5,647 bases of DNA from positions 1 through 5,647 of the forward strand of contig JBDRLD010000029.1 in assembly GCA_043813445.1 (NCBI GenBank). The letters are read 5' to 3'. Every line of letters begins with the position of its first letter. Position 1 is the first letter of the stretch. A program made the translations under genes and the position numbers. The notes beneath the pieces were generated by a model. That model was not told where the DNA came from, ran no database searches, and saw only the letters and a program-made list of their open reading frames with translations. Below are positions 5,338 to 5,647 of the stretch, piece by piece. Origin of the DNA: JBDRLD01 sp043813445. GTDB taxonomy: Bacteria; Patescibacteriota; Patescibacteriia; JACPHY01.

Positions 5338-5647
5338 ATGCTAAAGAAACTCATGGGCGATCCGAATGCTCGGGTCGTCAAATCCATCCAACCGATTGTT
5401 GACAAGGTGAACGCGCTTGAACAGGAGTGCGCGAGTTTGAGTACTGCCGAACTAGCGGCAAAAACGTCCGCATTTCGGGAGCGTCTTGATGCCGGAGCGA
5501 CTCTCGATGATATCCTCCCGGAGGCATTCGCGGCAGTGCGTGAAGCGGCGAAGCGTACACTTGGGCAACGACACTACGACGTTCAACTTATCGGTGGAGT
5601 TGTGCTCCACCGTGGACAGATCGCAGAGATGCGTACCGGTGAAGGAA
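5338..5647 (+). CDS. secA: Preprotein translocase ATPase SecA, N-terminal part, cut by window end
   Basis: SecA is the motor ATPase that drives unfolded precursor proteins through the SecYEG channel at the cytoplasmic membrane. The 103 codons present match its N-terminus: MLKKLMGDPNARVV opens the protein, followed by the helical segment with LSTAELAAKTSAFRERLDAG and LLPEAF-like ILPEAFAAVREAAKRTLGQRHYDVQLIGG. The last residues, HRGQIAEMRTGEG, are the start of the Walker A motif (MRTGEGKT) of nucleotide-binding domain 1. The window ends inside it, so only about an eighth of the usual length is visible. The ATG at 5338 gives the expected N-terminal length. A modest AGGAAT (5321-5326) lies 11 bases upstream. 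It is transcribed away from the TPR gene. No clear promoter of its own could be chosen. Confidence 0.96.
   Translation, partial: MLKKLMGDPNARVVKSIQPIVDKVNALEQECASLSTAELAAKTSAFRERLDAGATLDDILPEAFAAVREAAKRTLGQRHYDVQLIGGVVLHRGQIAEMRTGEG

Noticed and set aside
5378..5560. Minus-strand open frame of 60 codons opposite secA
   Set aside because: It is a shadow of the clear SecA N-terminal coding sequence.

Overview
The window looks like a stretch of a bacterial chromosome, most likely from a Candidate Phyla Radiation (Patescibacteria) lineage. This assignment is an inference. It rests on three things: the N-terminal module of the large tetratricopeptide protein (YYYGGDGKRYVFPNE..., later TLRW..TEAVAIALYG..WNKQIDDIPDAYF), which I know mainly from Patescibacteria surface or secreted proteins; the sequence of the SecA N-terminus; and the mostly absent Shine-Dalgarno sequences. 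TGA ends the first gene directly in front of a terminator, so the standard bacterial code is in use rather than the TGA=Gly code of Gracilibacteria/SR1.

Layout. (1) Positions 2-1702 (+) hold a long helical protein of unknown function, open at the left edge. It is closed by a strong intrinsic terminator at 1707-1740. (2) Positions 1787-3105 (+) hold a tight three-gene operon: a cyclophilin-type peptidyl-prolyl isomerase with a lipoprotein signal, a small polytopic membrane protein rich in conserved-looking His/Asp, and a DUF167/YggU-family small protein. The genes are separated by only 2-3 bases. (3) The convergent intergenic region 3106-3321 holds a long palindromic repeat of the 'TGTCATTGCGAG' type (3161-3248) and a perfect 17-bp bidirectional terminator hairpin (3270-3307). 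(4) Positions 5268-3322 (-) hold an exported 648-residue protein: signal peptide, duplicated N-terminal module, Thr/Pro linker, ten full TPRs plus a degenerate one, and a Ser/Thr tail. (5) A short divergent promoter region (5269-5337) separates it from secA, which starts at 5338 (+) and leaves the window just inside its Walker A motif.

How the genes relate. Export is a loose common theme: SecA is the translocation motor, the isomerase carries a lipoprotein signal, and the TPR protein a Sec-type signal peptide. The middle operon may be only a housekeeping cluster. I see no defence system, CRISPR array, RNA gene or complete transposon. The items most worth a second look are the unrecognised first gene, the possible dual-start isomerase, the small His/Asp membrane protein, the palindromic repeat, and the duplicated module in the TPR protein.
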